Shown here: piece by piece, positions 57,801 through 64,000 of the stretch
Numbering within the stretch: position 1 is the stretch's first letter
How the letters are laid out: every line of letters begins with the position of its first letter
Assembly: GCF_022539665.2 (NCBI RefSeq)
Contig: NC_081337.1
Location: 4,192,679 to 4,256,678, forward strand
Reading direction: 5' to 3'
DNA from: Daphnia carinata
Taxonomy: Eukaryota > Arthropoda > Branchiopoda > Diplostraca > Daphniidae
Length of the DNA stretch: 64,000 bases
The notes under the pieces: model-generated
The model's input: only the letters and a program-made list of their open reading frames with translations
Databases searched by the model: none
What the model was told of the DNA's origin: nothing
Made by a program: the position numbers and the translations under genes

Positions 57801-59916
57801 ACAAGATTCACGTTATCCTGGCGGAGGAGGTACCGGTTGTTATCGGCCAGCGGGCGGAGTGAGAATTTGCCCGAAACGCGACGCAGCGTGTCACGAAAAG
57901 CCTGATATTGTTCCGTTTCACGTTTCCGTTCGTTGAGCAACTCGGCCAGGCTTTCCAACTGCGTCAGAGCTAATTGCAGTGACATGCGGTCCTGGTGGCC
58001 TTGCGGTGTGTGCTTCAATAAGTCCTATTTCCATCCCCGACAAATAATGGAATTAACATTTGAAATGATTTGAATCGACGTCTACTGTATGCAAAGTAGT
58101 TCGAAACGATGGGTACCTGAAGTAAAAGGATGAATTGAGGAAATCTCTGGACGGGTTTGACCATGAGACCAAAGAACGACAGCCGGTCGTGTGAGGATAT
58201 CTGCTTGACCTATGGAAAGAGAAAATAATGAATAAAAAATGAAATAAACCCAAAAATACAAATAGATTGAAAGAAACCTTGAGGAAATCAGCGAGGGCGG
58301 ATTTGCGTTTAGATTCTTGTTTGGCCACATCCAACGATTGCGAGAAATTGTTGATAAAGTCGCTGTAGATGTCCAGTACGACGGCTTTAGAGAAACTGGC
58401 TACGAAGACGTCGCCGATCTTCTCTTCCTTGTCCCACGTACGGGCGCATTCTGATAGCGCCAACCGGAACATCGTGTGGCAGTGAAGGATCTCCGGCAGG
58501 CGATGGAACAGCGTCGATATCTTGTTTGCACCAAGTATAGGCGGGTTGCTCTCTTCCAGCGGTTTCTTATATTCCTTTAAAAAAATAACAAAACATCTCC
58601 CATTTAACATAACTTTTCTTGTAGGCCAAACGAAAATACCATTCAAACAAATTAGAATCAAATTAGAATCACCCGACAGACCATCAACATATTCTATGTT
58701 TATTTAAGCAGCCCTCCCCCATGCTTCCATATAAACCCCTACGTAAATATTAAATATACTGACTTATTCAAAGAGAAAATGCTTGCTCGACAGATCATAG
58801 GGGTGAGAGCAGCTGAGAAAATAGAAATGATAGAGAGAAGGGGGACGACCTTAACTGCTCACTTCCTTTTTTTTTTTTTTTCCCTTGCAAAGCAGTTTGT
58901 AACTTGTATGTCGATGTGAAAGTAAACAGGGTCGATAACAAGGAGACGCAGACAGACAAAATAAAATAACAAGAGGAAACACAACTCACGTTGACAAGAC
59001 GATGAAGCGAGGCGACGTAAGAATTTTCGCTGTGTATAATGGTGGCGACGATGTAGCGCCGCTTCAGCTGTTCCGCGTCGAGATTGGCCGGGATCGGAGG
59101 CAACGTCGGCGGCTGATGTCGTCGTTGAAACAGCGAACCTAACGTAGAACTGCCGTTGCCTAAACCCAACCCAGCCATGATTTCGTCTTCTTCCAACAAC
59201 TGCGGCAAAGGCAGCGGCCGTCCAGATGGGCTCGACGTTTTCGCAGTTAAATCGGCCGCAAGATGATTGCTGGCGGATAAACACGGACTGGACGAGACGG
59301 GCGAAACACTGCTGTCACTGATGAAGCTGAAGCTACCAGGAGACGGAAGACTGGCGGAGGAACGTCTCAACGAAAACAAGCGAGAAAAACGTCGTTCGCC
59401 GGGCGGTGGCGAACTGACACCGCGTCCAGCGTTCGGCGTCTCCATAATTGCAGCATTTGATTTTTCTTCCTCTCGACTGCGACTACGCGCTCCGCGCAAT
59501 TTATCACGAATCGATTTGCCCGTCAGCAACGCTCGCAACGTTCCCGATCTCCTAATAATAAACCAGAAATATGAACCACCAAGTTGTTTATGGAAATTCA
59601 TAAAATTTGCGTTACATTGGCGATGGAATTTTGTCGGGATCGTCGTCATCTTCGCCGACCGGCTCATCTGAAGAGAATGTTTCAAATTCGCCAGATCCCC
59701 AGCTATCATCGGAGCCACATGGAACTTGATGATTCTGGCGTCCACTTGTCTGACCAGGCGAGAAACCAGAATCGGCGGTGGCGGTAGTGGTGCAAGATGA
59801 AACAGCTAAACTATCTGGCAACGCCTCCGAACCGGCCATCGAATTGCTGCCAAACGAGTTGTGGTCGATATCTTCATAAATCCTGTTGTCGCAGTCGACC
59901 ACTATATTTCAATGGG

Positions 59917-59951
<35 letters not shown>

Positions 59952-60525
59952 AAAAAAAATGTATCAATGCATGAAACAGTTTTGGGAAATGCGTGTGCGT
60001 TGCGGTGATAAGAAATTGAACAGCTGGGAAATTAAAATGAAACAGCAATCAAACCAACTGTGTTAACTGTTCGCTAATGGCTTTTTAAACATTTTTAACA
60101 CGCGCGTCCAACCTATTTGTTTTTCTTCCAATGGCTCAACTCTCAGCTAGATTCGAAAACAAACCGGCCCCGTTCACCTGACGAACGCCAACTAACGAGC
60201 TGGAACGAAATTTACGGCATGACCACGGTCACGATTATATTTTCAAAAAAAAAAAAAAGGAAAAAATGCATGGTAATCGTACGAAACGATGCAAGGGGGA
60301 GGTGAAAGCATTAAAACAGACATTTTAAACACTAAAAAGAGGAACTCAGTCCTAGTGGAGTATAACCGGATATCAACTGGCAATTGGGTATGTCGACTAC
60401 GCCTTTTCTCTTCCACTTGGGTTACGTGCCTCTATTTCGGACGTGGATGCCACACTCCACAAGTGTGTTTCTGTTGAATTTCATAGCAAGCTAAAAAGGG
60501 GGGGGGGGGGGGGGGGAAAGATACT

Positions 60526-60557
<32 letters not shown>

Positions 60558-62305
60558 GGGGCAAGTAGGAAGAGATCAGAGAGAGAAAGAGAGAGAGAAT
60601 GAAAATCAAGTCAGACACGGGCATTTATCAACCTCGAGTGTCGGGTGACTTGCCCTCCCCATTCCTCCCGAAAATGGGTGGGCACCCGCATTATCAACAA
60701 ACGAAAGCACAAGAAGAAGATGACGTGCGGCTTTTGTCAATCAAACATCCAACAGAAACCAGTCAGGTTACGTGCGACATTGCCATCTTCATGCCAAGAA
60801 AGAAAAACTTAAAAAGAAAAACCAAAAAGGCCTATTTCTGTCCTTTTAACACGGGGCCTTTTTTTTTTTTGTTTTTGAACAACTAAACAAAGGAGTGGGG
60901 GGGGGGAGAGAGAGATCTTTGTTTTTTATGACATCCATATCCGGTTGCGTCACGTGGAACCAGTCTATATGGGTGGGACGTCTTTGTACTAATAAATTCT
61001 TCTTCTTCTCCTTGTACAAGATAGTCGAGGAACCCGTTTTTTTTTAACAGTATTTACGTGATAGAATAAACTTAAAAGCAGTGACTGGAGGAAAAAATTG
61101 AAAAACGACAAAAAAAAAACGAAAAAAACAATGTCAATATTTACCATCGCTTCCATTTGTCGAAGACGGGCCGAGAGTAGGTGAAGAGGCCAGACAGTCG
61201 TCGGTAGCTGAGGCGGCGATAGCGGGGCAATCGGCAGTGGGTTCGGCGTCACAGGCTGACCGTCGATCTGTCAACATCACCCCCAAGACGTAGACAAAGA
61301 AAAAAGAGAGAGGGAAACAAAAAAAAATATAATTGTTTAGTAGACCGTAAAAGATTTCAAGAACATCAACGTCGACACGATAAGTAAATATGACGGAAAT
61401 ATGTAAAACACCGACAAATTTTGTTTATTATTCAGATTTTTTTAAAGAAAAAACTTTCCATTTTATCTAAGTTCGTCACATAGGCTCTGACTCGTTCCCA
61501 CCTATCTCTTTTATCTCTTCTTCTACGACTAACGTGTGGTGGTTCCTTCCGCTGTACGCAACACCTGTTCCCCTAAGGGGGTAGTCCTCCTCCTTTTTTT
61601 TTTTTTGGTTGTTTGCCCTCCCATTGAGATGGGGCAACGTCGAGGGGGTGAAAAAGATCCGAGTCATGATGGACGACAACTTGTGAAACGAGAGAACGAG
61701 ACCCACATGGAACATACAGTCATCACCGCTCTAACTTTCCACCAAGGATTTTCAATCCATCAACCTTAAAGCTAGGTGGGGCGAGCCTTTCTGTAGGCAA
61801 CAAAAGCCAAACCACAACAACAACAACAAAAAAAAAGACATTTCACAGAGGATTGCCTCACTCCAGGCTGCCAGTGCGTGATCGTGAAAAATGACCGCAG
61901 GTGTGAACGACAACCGGTATCGAAAGTAAAAGTGGAAAACCGCCAAAAAACACTGTAGACATGGGCGTTTTCTTTCCCCCATTTCTTTTTTTTTTCTGCT
62001 TACTCGTTCAACTTCGTGATAGTAACCGACGGCCAGACGATGAGCCGGATACAACGAAAAAAAAAAAAAAAAAGCAAACGACGACAAATGTTTATCTTGA
62101 AAAACTTACAGAGGAGCAAAACCACGTGCTCGCACGCGTCTTCTTGGTTCTTGTCCGCCTTTTTGCGATTGAGTTTCTTGTGCGAGTCGACCGTCCACCT
62201 TCCAGATCCGCCAAATGATCCAGCACCTGCAGACCGCCTCCTCATGCGCATACTTTGGCGTCCAGCGGCTGCCGTCAGATCCGAATACACAGATGACGAT
62301 TCCAT
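54805..62305 (-). CDS. Rho guanine-nucleotide exchange factor, ARHGEF17/ARHGEF10 type
   Basis: Predicted activator of RhoA-type GTPases. Exons in transcript order: 62305-62110, 61267-61145, 59901-59616, 59551-58990, 58574-58278, 58209-58117, 58024-57800, 57716-57552, 57475-57293, 57230-57044, 56971-56832, 56766-56462, 56395-56095 and 56025-54805. They total 4284 bp, 1427 residues. The N-terminal ~360 residues are Ser-rich and disordered. The DH domain (about 365-565) has [35 protein letters not shown] and LLKHTP. A PH-like domain (about 575-790) has [14 protein letters not shown] and is broken by a Ser-rich insert. The C-terminal half is a WD40-like β-propeller ([40 protein letters not shown]) with a long disordered insert, ending [11 protein letters not shown]. 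The propeller resembles ARHGEF17 most. The start is uncertain: the frame is open to an acceptor at about 62337, so more 5' exons may exist. Confidence 0.9.
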
Positions 62306-64000
62306 GTCCGTTACCAACACATTTGCTCCATGACTACTGGCCAACCAACATCACAAACACACATTCACAAGAAAAAAAAAAAAAAGCTGGTGAGGTCAAA
62401 AGGTCTAGCTCACATTCGCTCCAAGCGATCGTCTCGTATTCCACAGAGCAAACAAGAACAAGTCTCATTCGCTTCTAGTTCGCTATTCTCCCACTGATTG
62501 TTCAATGAATTCAAAACTACACATTCTTTTTGTGGGGGAGAGGGGGGGGGGGGGGGTTGTTTCGTTCTCAAAACGTTCCCTCTTTTTTTTTTCATTTGTT
62601 GCCCAAGAAACACTTCCGCCCGGCAAACACGCGGCACCTGCGCCCACAATTACGGTGCACTCTCCCACGCACAGCGCCTTCTTCCGTTTGATTTGAGCAC
62701 CCAAAAACGAGCCCGAGGTCCACGACTGTCGCACTTTGGCTTGTGTGTAAAGTTTGTCAGGGCTAAATAGCAGGCGGCAGTAAAAAAAGAACCCGAGAGA
62801 CGATGAGGGGAGTGGCGCTCACGAGCGCTTCCCAATGCTTACTGAGGGCAGACGGGCGAGGACGCACATGATGGGGTCGGAGAGAGAGAGAGAAAGAAAA
62901 AACAAAAAACAACAAAAAAATGTTTGTGCTTTGTCAGTTATTCGGCTGCTTGTTGCCGTCATCTAAGAGAGAGGCCAATCCATTCACTAGAGGTCCTCAC
63001 TTTCCTACGGTCGTAATCAAAAACTATAGGAACACAGCCACTTCATTGGCATAACACAACTTCCAACAATGGGCGACGAGAGACTAAAAAAGCTTACGTC
63101 GTCGCGTGTGTGAGTGTGTGTGTGTGTGTTGGGAAAAAAAATGGTAATGGTGGAGGTCTTTCGCCTGCAGACTAGACAGTAACGAGGGGGGGGGAGGGTG
63201 GCGTCGTTGGACGTCGATGGAAATAACCACCTATTTTCCACCCTTACATTCCTATCATTGTTTTTTTTTTTGTTTTGTTTTACGTACCGGATTCTCTCAT
63301 TAGATTGGAACGGTCAACTCGATGGGAAAATAACAAGAGTCAATGTCTTTAAAAATACTGAATACAGTACAAAGGGCTTCTCCTTTTTTTTTTTTTCCAA
63401 TACAAAGAAGTGCTTTCTTGTTCCCGACAATCAGGAATACGTTTGGCCTAGACAAAGACTTCACGGAAGAAACACCATGGAGTGAGATAAGATAAGAATT
63501 AAAAGAAAGAAAAAAAGAAATGAGAAAAAAAAAAGGACAAGTGTCTGACTTCTAAATCAAGTGTTTAGCCTAGTCGGTCAGGTTTGGAGTGTCGAATTCA
63601 CCTAGTAATAACCTTGTGCACGGGAAAACTTTAATAACTGTAGGTTACCAAGCCCTGCTAGTTTACCGTGTTACAGCCCCAGGATGACGTGTTATTATCA
63701 CATTGTTTCCCAGCAATACACGGTCATTCACAGAAATAATTTGTAAGATAATGAATGAAAAGCATCATTAGATCAGTGCCAAAAATTATCCATAATCCTA
63801 TCTGACATCTAGCGGTAAAAAAACTAACTTTTATTCTCATTCCCCTCATACTCAATAACCTGATGAAAAAAACAAAAACAACGTCAAACCAAAAACGGAA
63901 AAAAAACATGTCAGATAAAACCTGTGTTCAGGGCGTTGCAAATGGCAATAGTAAACTGGGGAAACCAGTACAAGAAAAAGCTACTACTACTAGTACATCT
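62306..64000. other. Region upstream of the RhoGEF start
   Basis: Promoter or 5' exon region of the RhoGEF gene by position. A GT-type donor (CCCTCA|GTAAGC) near 62842 could end an untranslated or extended first exon. Otherwise it holds C/G runs, a (GT)n run near 63108-63129 and poly(T). No separate gene supported. Confidence 0.4.

Noticed and set aside
62843-62872. Possible first RhoGEF exon (ATGTGCGTCCTCGCC, then donor GTAAGC)
   Set aside because: Read from its ATG it is phase 0 and does not fit the next acceptor. It fits only if read in another frame without an ATG, so it remains a possible 5' UTR exon.
1-64000. CRISPR arrays, intact DNA transposons, LTR elements, rRNA
   Set aside because: Looked for regular spacer repeats, transposase or reverse-transcriptase motifs and long terminal or inverted repeats; found none beyond microsatellites and the local repeats listed.

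Overview
The window looks like a crustacean nuclear chromosome, most likely a Daphnia-type water flea. The genes are multi-exon with mostly short GT/AG introns (about 60-150 bp) plus some long ones. The products are animal developmental and chromatin proteins and an arthropod chitin-binding cuticle protein. Two small secreted-protein genes start with an exon that codes only Met-Lys. Non-coding DNA is AT-rich and full of poly(A)/poly(T) runs and (CA)n, (CT)n and (TA)n tracts. I assign the organism from style and content, not from a database match.

Layout. 1-10401 is non-coding, or intron upstream of Wnt4. 10402-18105 (+) is a Wnt4 gene lacking only its signal-peptide exon. 19874-22280 (-) is a five-exon galactose-3-O-sulfotransferase-like enzyme, convergent with Wnt4. 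26091-42015 (-) is a class IIa histone deacetylase (HDAC4 type): 18 well-supported exons, then a roughly 6.9 kb first intron, then two 5' exons found by splice phase. 42842-43567 (-) is a small secreted, very basic protein. 44121-45277 (-) is an ING4/5-type PHD protein. 46129-47742 (+) is a single-exon mucin-like membrane protein, followed by an ~80-bp degenerate tandem repeat. 49249-49752 (+) is a cuticle protein. 51643-52876 (-) is a four-exon gene of unknown function. 54805-62305 (-) is an ARHGEF17-type Rho guanine-nucleotide exchange factor. 62306-64000 holds nothing I can assign. The exon chains were built by hand. In each complete model the exon lengths sum to a multiple of three and every junction keeps frame.

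The genes do not form one pathway. Wnt4 is a secreted signal. HDAC4 and ING are chromatin regulators: the HDAC keeps the three 14-3-3 docking serine motifs and the MEF2-binding helix, and the ING protein keeps its PHD finger. The RhoGEF controls the cytoskeleton. The cuticle, mucin-like and basic secreted genes are arthropod surface or extracellular products.

Most notable points: (1) a Wnt4 intron that splits the codons for the conserved HGVSGSC motif and is flanked by an 11-bp direct repeat, as expected of a recent intron gain; (2) a class IIa HDAC with the catalytic Tyr instead of the vertebrate His; (3) four perfect TGACGTCA sites within 4.6 kb of the HDAC4 5' half; (4) a hairpin cluster between ING and the mucin gene. 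I found no CRISPR array, intact transposon, rRNA or tRNA.
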